Shown: piece after piece, positions 36,136-45,168 of the stretch
Position numbering within the stretch: the stretch's first letter is position 1
How the letters are laid out: each line of letters begins with the position of its first letter
DNA from: Clostridium frigoris
Lineage (GTDB): Bacteria > Bacillota > Clostridia > Clostridiales > Clostridiaceae
Assembly (NCBI RefSeq): GCF_018861865.1
Contig: NZ_JAHLDV010000024.1
Coordinates: 1 to 48,973, forward strand
DNA length: 48,973 nt
Direction of reading: 5' to 3'
Position numbers and translations under genes: made by a program
The notes under the pieces: model-generated
What the model saw: the letters and a program-made list of their open reading frames with translations, nothing else
Told to the model about the DNA's origin: nothing
The model's database searches: none

Positions 36136-37512
36136 ATGACAAAATTTGAATTAAGAGGATGTTCCTTTATAATTGCTATAGCTATGTTGTTTTTGGTATT
36201 GCCAATGTCTATAGTAAATGCGCAAACGAAAACGCTCTCAGATGCCATATTAAAGACAAATGCAGTAACATCGATGGAAAGTAACGGTAAATTAAGCTTG
36301 ATATTTAAGTCTAAAGGGCTTTCGAAACAAGATCAAGAAGATTTCGGGATGATAAGTGATATGTTAAACAACTTACAGGTAAGTTTTAATGCTAAAACAT
36401 CTGGGAATATTGATGGAACAATTGTAAAACAATATGTTAAAATGACAGCAATTGTAGGCGGAAGCCCATATGCTGGAGAATTGTGGAGTGACATAAATCT
36501 TACAGGTAAAGCCCCTATAGTTAAAGAAATTATAAAATCACCACAATTATTTGAAATGATGTCATCACCTGAGAATGTTAATAAATATATGTTAATAGAT
36601 TTTAATGAGATGAATAAAACATCAGGAATTCAATCGGAACTAGGCAACATGGATTTTGGAAAAATGATTAGTGAAAATAAAGAACTACAGGAGTTAATTA
36701 TAACTTTATTTAAAAAATATTCGACGCAATTAGGTATGGATTATAATTATATATTTAAAGATGGGAATGTGTATAGGGTTAAAATTGATGATACACAATT
36801 CAAAAATATTATAAGAAAAGTAGTTAATTTAACTGCTGAAAATGAAGAAGTACAAAATCTTATAAGAGATTTAATAATCACAGAAATGAAAAATACGGGA
36901 GCATCAACCGTTGAAGTTAATAGTATGAAAGCAGATATGGATAAGATATTTACTACACTTGAATCACAAGGTTTTTTGGATGGATTTAACCAAATGATGG
37001 ACAAGCTTAAAGATATAAAGATACTAGGAGATAAAGGAATTGATATTAGCTATACAATAGATGAAAATGGATACGTAATAGGTACGAAAGGCGATATAGA
37101 ACTTGTTTTAGATATGGCGAAGTTAGATAAAGCTTTTACGCAAAGTGCAAGTAAAAGTGTATCGGACGATGCAACTGAAATTATGAAAGCGGGCACATAT
37201 ACAGTGGGTTTGCATTATGAAATGAATAACAAGAACATTAACGGGAATGTAAATATTATAATACCAACGCTTACCTCATCAAATTCATTTAGTTTTGCAA
37301 ATATGTTTGACGAACCAACTGATACGGATACAAATAATCCTAATTTTAATAATGGTAACAATTCAGGAGGACAACAAGGAAGCGTTACACATACAGTTAA
37401 TGGAGGTACACTTCCGAACACTTCCACTCATTTGTACCAGTTACTCCTTATTGGTATAGCTATAACATGTATAGGATCTTTAGGATTAAAAGGCAGAAAA
37501 CGCTATGAATAA
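36136..37512 (+). CDS. Sortase-anchored surface protein with LPNTS motif
   Basis: 458 residues. A signal peptide covers about 1-30 (LPMSIVNAQ). An alpha/beta extracellular domain of about 370 residues has no recognised motif and only one Cys before the tail region. A Thr/Asn/Gly-rich linker (NNPNFNNGNNSGG) leads to LPNTS at 426-430. A hydrophobic helix and the basic end KGRKRYE complete a cell-wall sorting signal with Ser in place of the usual Gly. It overlaps the sortase gene by 8 bp, so it is probably that sortase's substrate. Confidence 0.85.
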   Translation: MTKFELRGCSFIIAIAMLFLVLPMSIVNAQTKTLSDAILKTNAVTSMESNGKLSLIFKSKGLSKQDQEDFGMISDMLNNLQVSFNAKTSGNIDGTIVKQYVKMTAIVGGSPYAGELWSDINLTGKAPIVKEIIKSPQLFEMMSSPENVNKYMLIDFNEMNKTSGIQSELGNMDFGKMISENKELQELIITLFKKYSTQLGMDYNYIFKDGNVYRVKIDDTQFKNIIRKVVNLTAENEEVQNLIRDLIITEMKNTGASTVEVNSMKADMDKIFTTLESQGFLDGFNQMMDKLKDIKILGDKGIDISYTIDENGYVIGTKGDIELVLDMAKLDKAFTQSASKSVSDDATEIMKAGTYTVGLHYEMNNKNINGNVNIIIPTLTSSNSFSFANMFDEPTDTDTNNPNFNNGNNSGGQQGSVTHTVNGGTLPNTSTHLYQLLLIGIAITCIGSLGLKGRKRYE

Positions 37513-37984
37513 ATTGAAAACATTATTGAGTAAAATTACTATCATTAAGGTTCTGTCTACTGTGTTTATGGGCTTTGGGATAGGAATTATTGCTTTTGCA
37601 GCATATAGTATATGGTCACAGTCTAATTACTCTGTTAAGGCAGTTCCAAGCCATATTTCTAAACCAATAACAAAAGGCGTAGGTCACTTTACGCAAAGCG
37701 TACTTCCTGGCGAAAAAGATAATTGCGTTCTTTCTGGGCATCGTGATACTGTCTTTGGTAAAATAGGAAATCTTAAGATAGGAGACCAATTGATTGTGCA
37801 AACATCAGCAGGTATATTCACATATAAGGTAAAAAGCACGCGAATTGTTCATAAAGATGATAAGACAGTTATTGTACACACAAGCAAGGCAAATCTAACA
37901 CTAACAACCTGTTACCCATTCAATTTTATTGGGGATGCTCCAGATCGTTATATTGTCTTCGCAAATTTAATTAATTCAAAATAA
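37505..37984 (+). CDS. Class D-like sortase
   Basis: 159 residues, a short membrane-anchored transpeptidase. One helix at about 14-36 anchors it. The catalytic His79 is in LSGHRDT, Cys136 in LTTCYPF and Arg148 in APDRYIVF. Length and the compact TLTTC strand fit class D. It should cleave between Thr and Ser of the LPNTS signal and join the protein to the wall or to a partner. The 8-bp overlap with the substrate gene makes a dedicated pair. Confidence 0.9.
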   Translation: MNKLKTLLSKITIIKVLSTVFMGFGIGIIAFAAYSIWSQSNYSVKAVPSHISKPITKGVGHFTQSVLPGEKDNCVLSGHRDTVFGKIGNLKIGDQLIVQTSAGIFTYKVKSTRIVHKDDKTVIVHTSKANLTLTTCYPFNFIGDAPDRYIVFANLINSK

Positions 37985-38100
37985 ATAAGTTATAATTGTT
38001 TTATTTTCTAAAAAGTGGCAATAACTATAAAGGAGTAGAATAAATTCTAGTGTTTAAGAGCAAATCTATTAAAATATATCATCCGTATCTATAATGTAAG

Positions 38101-38129
38101 TTGATTATCTATAATGAATTATATATAAT
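38101..38129 (+). promoter_or_regulatory. Promoter of the 87-residue protein
   Basis: TTGATT, 17 bases, TATAAT, about 65 bp before the gene. Confidence 0.65.
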
Positions 38130-38197
38130 AGGAATGTACAAGAAAAAATATGAAGTAAATATAGGAATATTACTTATATTATACAAGGAGGAAATAA

Positions 38198-38461
38198 ATG
38201 AATATAGATGTAAACTCACCACTTGATGAACTATTAGAAACTTGGGCTATGTATTCACAAAAGCTTGTCTATACTATGCTAACTGAAAAAGCTGAACTTG
38301 ATGAATTTAATAAAGTGAAATTAGTCCTAAAAACAAAAGGAATAGTAAAATTAGAAATACATAATGTTTATGATAATGAATATGTTTTGCATTACCTTAA
38401 GCAAGGTGGACTATTTACAAAAAGAATTATTTTAAATAAGGAAGCAGCTAATTTAGAATAG
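38198..38461 (+). CDS. Small cytoplasmic protein of unknown function
   Basis: 87 residues. It begins MNIDVNSPLDELLETWAMYS. It has a helical first half with acidic residues and a beta-rich second half (KLEIHNVYDNEYVLHYLKQG). There is no signal peptide, membrane helix or Cys. AAGGAGG precedes the ATG, and a promoter and terminator frame it, so it is an independent transcription unit. I do not recognise the family. Confidence 0.7.
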   Translation: MNIDVNSPLDELLETWAMYSQKLVYTMLTEKAELDEFNKVKLVLKTKGIVKLEIHNVYDNEYVLHYLKQGGLFTKRIILNKEAANLE

Positions 38462-38488
38462 TACTAAATTTCATAAAGTATTTTCTAA

Positions 38489-38519
38489 AATAACTAGTGA
38501 TTATGCTAGTTATTTTTTT
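38489..38519 (+). terminator. Terminator of the 87-residue protein gene
   Basis: AATAACTAG and CTAGTTATT form a 9-bp stem followed by T7. Confidence 0.85.
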
Positions 38520-38929
38520 ATAAAACAAGTAACGTTTGTATATGCTTGTTATTCTTGTATAGTCTAAATATGGAAATAAAACTATGATTTATGTTTGAAT
38601 AATGTGATATTTTAATATATTGCAATTATTCTTAACTTTTTTCATATTATAATCAAATATAATATGGTATAATTAAATTGGATTAGTATAATGCATTGTT
38701 ATAGAATGTAGGTATTATGAAATTATAAAAATCTCATATAGTGAGCAATCTTAAAATATGAATAATAGTATAAAAATATATATGTAAAGAGAGTGATGTT
38801 TTAAAAAGACAACACTTTAAAATATAAATCTATTAAGAAACATTAAAAAAATATTATAAGAAAGGAGAAAAATTATCAGTTAATTGGTAAAATATAGCGG
38901 AATATTTTTTTAAAATTAAAAAACATTAT

Positions 38930-39377
38930 AAAGTAAATTGATATAGCTGAGTTTATTGAATTGTTACGGCAAGGTAAAAGGGTATAGTAGAGATAGGTTA
39001 GCTAGATTTGGATATCGGCAATACAAACTATTCTCTCACAAAAATAAATACTTATAAAGTAATTGTAATAAAAATATAAAAAAAAGGTAGGTGAAAACCT
39101 GATTTATGGTTAGTTAATAGAAAAAAACACTTGGAATAGTAAATTAATGAAATCTCATAAGGACGTATCTCATTTTATGGGTGGAAATCTAAAACTCCTT
39201 ATGAAATTGTTAATGCATCTTTAAAAAAGATGAGCGGCTCCGTAACTGATAAATGTTAAATAGAGTAAGCGGCGCTGACCTAAGCAATTGTATTCTGTGA
39301 TACTACCATTTTGTTTAGTCGACAGAACGAAAATATTGGATGAATAGAATGCCTAATATTTAGAAATCGGGGAAATA
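38930..39377 (+). ncRNA. Candidate structured leader RNA of rnjA
   Basis: The gap 38520-39377 has no gene. From about 38940 it contains locally GC-rich blocks unlike the surrounding AT-rich DNA (GTTACGGCAAGG, GAGCGGCTCCGTAAC, AAGCGGCGCTGACC). It also holds clear stems: TCATAAGGA with TCCTTATGA enclosing CTCAT-TTT-ATGGG (39156-39206), CATCTTT-AAA-AAAGATG (39218-39231 region) and a stem near the start codon (AAATATTGG with CCTAATATTT). No known riboswitch motif matches. The exact ends are uncertain. Confidence 0.45.
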
Positions 39378-41060
39378 GTGAATAATAATTATAGAAGTAA
39401 GGGTAAAAACAAAATTAGAGTTATCCCAATAGGTGGACTTGGAGAAATTGGGAAAAATATTACTGCAATAGAATATAAAGAAGAAATTATTGTTATAGAT
39501 TGTGGAATTTCATTTCCGGATGTAGACATGTATGGAGTAGATTTGGTAATTCCTGATATAACATACCTTTTGGAAAATAAAGATAGAGTAAAAGGGATTT
39601 TCCTAACACATGGTCATGAAGATCATATAGGAGCATTACCTTATGTTTTAAAACAGTTGAATGTGCCAGTTTATGGAACGTGTCTAACACTAGGACTTGT
39701 AGAAAACAAGTTACAAGAACATGGTATACTAGCAGATTGTACACTAAATATAGTAAAAGCTGGAGAAATAGTTAAGCTTGATAAAATTAGTGTAGAATTT
39801 ATAAGAGTTAGTCATAGTATTGCAGACGCATGCTCGCTTTGTATACACACTCCTATTGGAAGAATTATACACACGGGAGATTTCAAAATAGATTATACTC
39901 CAATAGACGGAGAAGTTATAGATTTAGAGAGATTTGCAAAATTAGGTGGTCAAGGGGTTTTACTACTTATGGCTGATAGTACTAATGTAGAGCGTCCTGG
40001 TTTTACTATATCCGAGAAAGTAATTGGAGAAAATTTGAAGAAAATTTTCTATAAAGCTGAAGGTAGAATTATAGTAGCATCATTCGCATCAAATATCCAT
40101 AGAATACAGCAAATTGCAAATGCTTCAATTTTCTACGGAAGAAAAATAGCATTTAGTGGAAGAAGTATGGAAAGAATATCTGAAATAGCTATGAATCTAG
40201 GATATTTGCATATACCAGCTGAAGCTATAGTTACTGTAGCAGATCTTCATAACTATCCTGATGATAAGGTAACAATAGTAACTACAGGTAGCCAAGGTGA
40301 GCCATTAGCTGCATTAACTAGGATGGCATCAGCTACGCATAGAAGCATTCAGATACAAAAGGGAGATTTGATTATTTTATCTGCATCTCCTATCCCAGGG
40401 AACGAAAAGTTCATATATAATGTTATAAATGAACTATTTAAAAAGGGAGCTAATGTAATATATAATACTACAGAAGAGATTCATGTTTCAGGGCATGCGT
40501 GTCAAGAAGAATTAAAATTAATGCATGCATTAGTACGTCCTAAATACTTTATGCCAGTGCATGGTGAATATAGACATCTTAAACAACACGCGTTACTTGC
40601 AGAAAAATTAGGAATGAGTCCAGATAATATTTTTATAGCAGAAACTGGACAAATATTAGAAGTATCTCCAAGCGAATGTAGAATAGCTGGAAGAGTTCAA
40701 ACTGGAGCTATAATGGTAGATGGACTTGGAGTTGGAGATGTTGGAAACATTGTACTTCGTGATAGAAAGCACTTAGCTGAAGAAGGTATACTTACTGTAG
40801 TAGTTACTATAGAAAGAGAAACTTATAGCATTGTAGCAGGGCCAGACATAATAACTAGAGGATTCGTATATATGAAAGAATCCAATGAACTTATTAATGA
40901 GGCTAGAGACATAGTACGAAAAGAATTAGAACAGTGCTTAAATAATAAAATTAAAGAATGGGCAGTAATAAAATCTAGTATTAGAAATGCTTTAGGCCAA
41001 TTCTTATATATAAAAACTAAGAGAAGACCTATAATTATACCTATAATAATGGAAATATAA
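39378..41060 (+). CDS. rnjA: Ribonuclease J
   Basis: 560 residues from GTG 39378. The metallo-beta-lactamase domain carries HGHEDHIGA near residue 76 and HTGDFKID further on. A beta-CASP domain follows (ADSTNVERPG, ASFASNIHRI, GSQGEP), and the C-terminal domain starts near residue 450. It is both an endonuclease and a 5'-3' exonuclease central to mRNA turnover in Firmicutes, which also matters for degrading glmS mRNA after ribozyme cleavage. It lacks a strong Shine-Dalgarno (GGGGAA) and sits behind a long structured leader, so its own synthesis may be controlled by that RNA. Confidence 0.96.
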   Translation: MNNNYRSKGKNKIRVIPIGGLGEIGKNITAIEYKEEIIVIDCGISFPDVDMYGVDLVIPDITYLLENKDRVKGIFLTHGHEDHIGALPYVLKQLNVPVYGTCLTLGLVENKLQEHGILADCTLNIVKAGEIVKLDKISVEFIRVSHSIADACSLCIHTPIGRIIHTGDFKIDYTPIDGEVIDLERFAKLGGQGVLLLMADSTNVERPGFTISEKVIGENLKKIFYKAEGRIIVASFASNIHRIQQIANASIFYGRKIAFSGRSMERISEIAMNLGYLHIPAEAIVTVADLHNYPDDKVTIVTTGSQGEPLAALTRMASATHRSIQIQKGDLIILSASPIPGNEKFIYNVINELFKKGANVIYNTTEEIHVSGHACQEELKLMHALVRPKYFMPVHGEYRHLKQHALLAEKLGMSPDNIFIAETGQILEVSPSECRIAGRVQTGAIMVDGLGVGDVGNIVLRDRKHLAEEGILTVVVTIERETYSIVAGPDIITRGFVYMKESNELINEARDIVRKELEQCLNNKIKEWAVIKSSIRNALGQFLYIKTKRRPIIIPIIMEI

Positions 41061-41101
41061 TAAGGTTAAGTTTTTATGATTTATGTTTAGTTATGGAAAA
41101 G

Positions 41102-41131
41102 AGTGTGTATTGTAATGATACATACTTTTTT
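41102..41131 (+). terminator. Terminator of rnjA
   Basis: AGTGTGTAT pairs with ATACATACT, then TTTTTT. Confidence 0.75.
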
Positions 41132-41193
41132 GTATGTTAAATAAGATTAAGAGTCATAAGGTAGAAACTTGAATTATGGCAATAATTAAAGTA

Positions 41194-41222
41194 TTGACAA
41201 GTTGCAAATATTTGAGTATATT
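41194..41222 (+). promoter_or_regulatory. Promoter of the zinc lipoprotein
   Basis: TTGACA, 17 bases, TATATT. The spacer contains TTGCAAAT, half of the palindrome just downstream. Confidence 0.75.
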
Positions 41223-41233
41223 ATAAGAGGTAA

Positions 41234-41248
41234 TGCAAATGATTTGCA
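41234..41248. promoter_or_regulatory. Zur/AdcR-like operator TGCAAAT-G-ATTTGCA
   Basis: A perfect 7-1-7 palindrome lies 12 bases after the -10, where a bound repressor would block transcription. The target is a zinc-uptake lipoprotein, so a zinc-responsive repressor is the natural candidate. Confidence 0.6.
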
Positions 41249-41339
41249 ACAAACGATAAGAGCCTTTTAGGGGCTTTTAATATTTATAAGTAATATTTGT
41301 AAGTAATTTGAAGGAAATGACTTAAGGAGTGAAAAAATA

Positions 41340-42266
41340 TTGAAAAAAATTATTAGCATGATGTTTTTGACATGTATTATATTTACATTAGTTGGATGTT
41401 CAAAGTCTACACTTAATATGAACGAGGAAGCTACAAGTAACGTTAAAAATGATAAATCGAAGCTACAGGTAGTAGTGTCTTTTAATCCATTGAAGGAGTT
41501 TGCAGAGGCTGTGGGTAAAGATAAGATACAGGTAACAACAGTAATACCAGAAGGTGTTGAACCCCATGATTTTGAGCCGAAAATAAAGGATATGAAAAGT
41601 ATAAGTGATGCCGATTTATTTGTCTATTCCGGATTTGGAATGGAAACCTGGGTTGACAAAACTCTAACTTCTATAGATAATAAAAATTTGGTTGTCGTTA
41701 ATTCCTCGCTTGGAATAAGTCCAATAAAAAGTGGAGTGGATGAAGTTAAGGAGCATGGACAATTCGATCCACATATATGGCTTAGCTTAAAAGATGCTAA
41801 AATTCAAACTAAAAACATAAAAAACGCAATGGTTAAAGCAGACAAGAAAAATGAAGTGTATTATGAAAAAAATTATGAAGAGTTTTCAAAGAAACTTGAT
41901 AAGCTTTATAGTGAATACAATACAAAATTCGCAGGGGTAAAAAACAAGAATTTTGTTACTGGTCATGCTGCCTTTGGTTATTTGTGCAGAGATTTTGGGT
42001 TAATACAAAATAGTGTAGAAGATGTATTTGCAGGAGGAGAGCCTACCCCTCAAAAACTAAAAAAAATAGTTGAGTTATCTAAAAAATATGAAGTGAAAGT
42101 GATTTTTATGGAGGAGCTTGCAAGTCCTAGAGTGTCTGAAACTCTTGCAAAAGAGGTAGGAGCTAAAGTACAAAAAATATATACAATAGAAAGTAATGAA
42201 GATAATAAAGGCTATATAGAGAGTATGGAAGATAATTTATCTAAGATATATGATAGTTTAAAATAA
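41340..42266 (+). CDS. znuA: Zinc-binding lipoprotein (ZnuA/AdcA-like)
   Basis: 308 residues from a TTG start after AAGGAGTG. A lipoprotein signal ends TLVGC. The cluster A-I binding-protein fold has EGVEPHDFEPK, FDPHIWL and GHAAFGYLCRDFG with the three metal His, and MEELASPRVSETLAKEVGA near the end. The His-rich loop between is short (KEHGQFDPH). It captures Zn or Mn outside the membrane, but no ABC permease or ATPase gene is next to it. Confidence 0.9.
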   Translation: MKKIISMMFLTCIIFTLVGCSKSTLNMNEEATSNVKNDKSKLQVVVSFNPLKEFAEAVGKDKIQVTTVIPEGVEPHDFEPKIKDMKSISDADLFVYSGFGMETWVDKTLTSIDNKNLVVVNSSLGISPIKSGVDEVKEHGQFDPHIWLSLKDAKIQTKNIKNAMVKADKKNEVYYEKNYEEFSKKLDKLYSEYNTKFAGVKNKNFVTGHAAFGYLCRDFGLIQNSVEDVFAGGEPTPQKLKKIVELSKKYEVKVIFMEELASPRVSETLAKEVGAKVQKIYTIESNEDNKGYIESMEDNLSKIYDSLK

Positions 42267-42269
42267 TAG

Positions 42270-42310
42270 TTAACCCTCGTCTTAATTTAAAGCGGGGGTT
42301 AATTGTTATT
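42270..42310 (+). terminator. Terminator of the zinc lipoprotein
   Basis: TTAACCCTCG pairs with CGGGGGTTAA, followed by a T-rich run. Confidence 0.7.
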
Positions 42311-42478
42311 TTATACATTTATAATAGTAAAAAATGTTTATATTGGTTTGCGATCCGGTTATATTATTAATAATACAAACAAAATATAGTGCATGATATA
42401 TGTGATATTGTAAATACGTGTAATATTATGTATAATAAATATAATACATTATAAATGGATTTTAATAAGGAGGTAGTT

Positions 42479-43574
42479 ATGAATGTTTTTTTAGCAAGAC
42501 AGCCAATTCTTAATAAATTCAATAAATTATTTGGATATGAATTGTTATTTAGAGATAGTGAAAAAAACATATACCAGAATGAAGATGGAGATAAGGCAAC
42601 TATTGAGGTTATAAAAAACAGCTTTGTAAATATAGGAATTGATAAAGTGGTAGGAGGTAAAAAAGCTTTTATTAATTTTACTGAAAATATTTTAAAATCT
42701 GATATCTTTATGGTTTTACCACCAGAAGTAGTGATAATTGAAATATTAGAGGATATAGAACCTACTGATAAAATAATAGAGCTGTGTAAAGGTTTAAAAA
42801 AATAGGGGTATCTAATAGCCTTGGATGATTTTGTTTATTCAAGCAAGTACATAAAGCTTATAGAACTCGCAGATATAATTAAAGTGGATTTTAAAATAAC
42901 TAAAGGTTATGAAAGAAGAAAAGTAATTGAAAAGGTGAACTCTCCAAATATAAAGTTTATTGCAGAAAAAGTTGAAACTATGGAAGAATTCCATGAAGCA
43001 GTTTCATTTGGGTATTCATACTTCCAAGGCTATTATTTTAGTAGACCGCTAATAGTTTCAGGAAAAAGAATATCAGAAAATAAGATTGTTTATATGAAAT
43101 TATTGAAGGAAATTAATAGTGGAAGTTTCGATATAGATAGAATAGAAGAGTTAATAAAAAGAAATAAAAAAGTGGTTATATTTAATAGTTTTCAAAACTA
43201 TGGGGGAGGATAAACCAGAAATTATAGTGATAGAATCGTTAACAAGAGCAAGGTTTGCAGAATTAATATCGTGTAAAATTAGAAAAGGTGCTAATTCATT
43301 TAATGCTTATATAGTAGGTCTATTTTCTATGGTTGATTTACTTTTGGAGGTACCACTAGAACAAATACTTCAGGAACTATTGCTACCAATTGAAGTAAAG
43401 GGTGCTTTAGATGGGAATAGTAGTAATAATGATTATAGAAGATTACTCGATTTAATTATAAATTATGAAAAAGGCCAATGGGATGAGGTAACAAAAATTT
43501 CTAAACAATTAAAATTAGATGAAAAGTGGTTGCCTAATGCATACTATGAGGCAATTTTTTATGCAAATGAGTAG
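42479..43574 (+). pseudogene. Broken EAL-HDOD signalling protein gene
   Basis: The start follows AAGGAGG. The EAL part (GYELLFRDS, then LDDFVYSSKY, IKVDFKIT, FIAEKVET, FQGYYFSRP) is of the divergent YuxH kind that may bind rather than hydrolyse c-di-GMP. It is cut by an in-frame TAG at 42803, in LKK*GYLIALDDF. The HDOD half has lost about 45 codons after ELIKRN. It then shifts frame at the G5 run near 43202, where removing one G restores NYGEDKPEIIVIESLTRARF. The C-terminus is normal (KWLPNAYYEAIFYANE). Three independent lesions mark a true pseudogene. Confidence 0.85.
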
Positions 43575-43634
43575 TTGTCATGAACATGTCAATCTTTTTT
43601 TAATTTTAATTATCTAATAAAAAGTAGAATAAAT

Positions 43635-43687
43635 CCAAAAAAAATTACTACTCAGATATTAATTATATAAAATATCCGAGTAGTAAT
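43635..43687 (-). terminator. Terminator of ptsH
   Basis: On the minus strand a 17-bp stem (ATTACTACTCGGATATT with AATATCTGAGTAGTAAT) is followed by TTTTTTTT. Confidence 0.9.
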
Positions 43688-43727
43688 AAATGCTTAGTTA
43701 CTACAGCATTTTAAATTATAATTTTGA

Positions 43728-43991
43728 CTATTCTTCGCCAAATTTATTTTCTACAAGGCTTAGTAAAGCAGCCATAGCTTCTTTTTCATCTGCACCTTCT
43801 GTAACAATTTTAATTTCTTCATCTTTTTTTAAACCTAAACTCATTATGTTTATTATAGATTTTGCATTTGCAACTCCAGTACCATGTACAATACTAACAG
43901 TAGACTTAAATTTGCTTGCAGTTTTTACAAAGATAGAAGCTGGTCTTGCGTGTAACCCTTGTTCATTTAATATTTTAACTGTTTTTTCCAT
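43728..43991 (-). CDS. ptsH: Phosphocarrier protein HPr
   Basis: 87 residues. GLHARPAS has the phosphorylated His14, and KSIINIMSLGL carries Ser45, the site of HPr kinase in Firmicutes. It passes phosphate from PEP via Enzyme I to sugar EIIA proteins and, when Ser-phosphorylated, acts in CcpA repression. It is monocistronic; ptsI is not nearby. TAGGAGG precedes the ATG. Confidence 0.95.
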   Translation of the reverse strand: MEKTVKILNEQGLHARPASIFVKTASKFKSTVSIVHGTGVANAKSIINIMSLGLKKDEEIKIVTEGADEKEAMAALLSLVENKFGEE

Positions 43992-44189
43992 TAATATAGC
44001 CTCCTAAAATTAAATACTTACTCATCACCTATAATTTCCCTTATATCTAAAATATAAGGAAGATTCTGATTTTATAAGAATTGACTGTTAAAGTTATAGC
44101 AACTGCGCCTATAATGTAAAATATGTAAATGTTTTCTATACATCATAAAATGCAGTATATAATTATTATAACATATTTATCTGTCATTT

Positions 44190-44218
44190 ATTATAACTTT
44201 AATTTGAATTCTTGTAAA
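44190..44218 (-). promoter_or_regulatory. Sigma-A promoter of ptsH
   Basis: On the minus strand: TTTACA, 17 bases, TATAAT, giving a leader of about 190 bases. The gap 43992-44332 holds this promoter and no gene. Confidence 0.75.
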
Positions 44219-44332
44219 CATTTTTTTATACCATCGGGTTAAACAGAAAAATTTATATTATAATCCTTGATTTTATCTGTACATAACGTTATATCATGTG
44301 AATGAGTTTTATATTTTATGAATTATTAATAA

Positions 44333-45154
44333 TTAACCACCAATAACTACTTTTAGACCGTTATTTAACATTTCATTCCTTATTTTTTCTATATCTTCAT
44401 TAGAAGGGACAGACATGTTTATAAGTTTATATTCTCTATCTAATAATTTATATTTATTGCTTCCATACTGATGAAATGGTAGAATATGAATTTCGGTAAG
44501 GTTTAAACTTTTAACAAAAATTATTATTGCCTTTATATTTTCATCATTTAATGTAAAACCTGGTATTAAAGGTACTCTAGGTATTACTTTTTTATGCATT
44601 TTTACTAGTGTTTCAATATTTAATTTTATTAAATCTATATCTGCACCGAGTAATAATTTTGACTTTTTTTCATCCATTATTTTAAGATCAAATAATATTA
44701 GATCCAAATATGGTGCTAGATTAATAAGATCCTTAGTATTTCCTTGTCCACTAGTTTCAATAGCAGTATTTATACCTAGGTTTTTAAGTTTTTTAAGTAA
44801 CTCTTTTGCAAAAACACTTTGAGATAACACTTCACCACCAGATAGAGTTACACCACCGGTAGATGTACGGTAGAAAATCATATCCTTTTGTACCTCGCAC
44901 ATAATCTCCTCCACAGTCATATATTTACCAAACTCAGTAATTGCACCTGTTGGGCATTCATCCACATCAAATGCGCAATGATTGCAATGTATACACTTAT
45001 TAGAGATTCTTACCTTTTGAATATCGAATCTTGTGGATTCAGGGTTGCAACACCAAGGGCATTTAAGTGGACAACCTTTAAAGAATACAATTGTTCTAAT
45101 TCCAGAGCCATCATGTAGGGAGTATCTTTGAATATTAAAAATTAATGCTTTCAG
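44333..45154 (-). CDS. Glycyl-radical enzyme activating enzyme (radical SAM)
   Basis: 273 residues if translation starts at CTG 45154. The frame then reads (L)KALIFNIQRYSLHDGSGIRT, the exact position where homologues begin MK.LIFNIQ. AGGAAGTG lies upstream. No ATG, GTG or TTG is available before residue 64. The radical SAM motif is GCPLKCPWC (Cys28, 32, 35). One further Cys cluster CIHCNHC...C follows, fewer than the eight Cys of many activases. SGGE and the ISGQG-like segments are present. It lies 14 bp after the glycyl-radical enzyme. Either a real CTG start or a mutated ATG. Confidence 0.8.
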   Translation of the reverse strand: MKALIFNIQRYSLHDGSGIRTIVFFKGCPLKCPWCCNPESTRFDIQKVRISNKCIHCNHCAFDVDECPTGAITEFGKYMTVEEIMCEVQKDMIFYRTSTGGVTLSGGEVLSQSVFAKELLKKLKNLGINTAIETSGQGNTKDLINLAPYLDLILFDLKIMDEKKSKLLLGADIDLIKLNIETLVKMHKKVIPRVPLIPGFTLNDENIKAIIIFVKSLNLTEIHILPFHQYGSNKYKLLDREYKLINMSVPSNEDIEKIRNEMLNNGLKVVIGG

Positions 45155-45168
45155 ATAATCACTTCCTA

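Noticed and set aside
39170-39210. T-box leader (GGGTGGAAAT)
   Set aside because: The full T-box GGGTGGNACCGCG and the specifier stem are absent.
39230-39320. Hammerhead or pistol ribozyme in the rnjA leader
   Set aside because: CTGATAA and GTTAAATAG are similar to core blocks, but the partner stems and pseudoknot sequences are missing.
42803-42805. TAG in the EAL gene as a pyrrolysine codon
   Set aside because: The same gene has a large deletion and a frameshift, and nothing in the window suggests pyrrolysine use.
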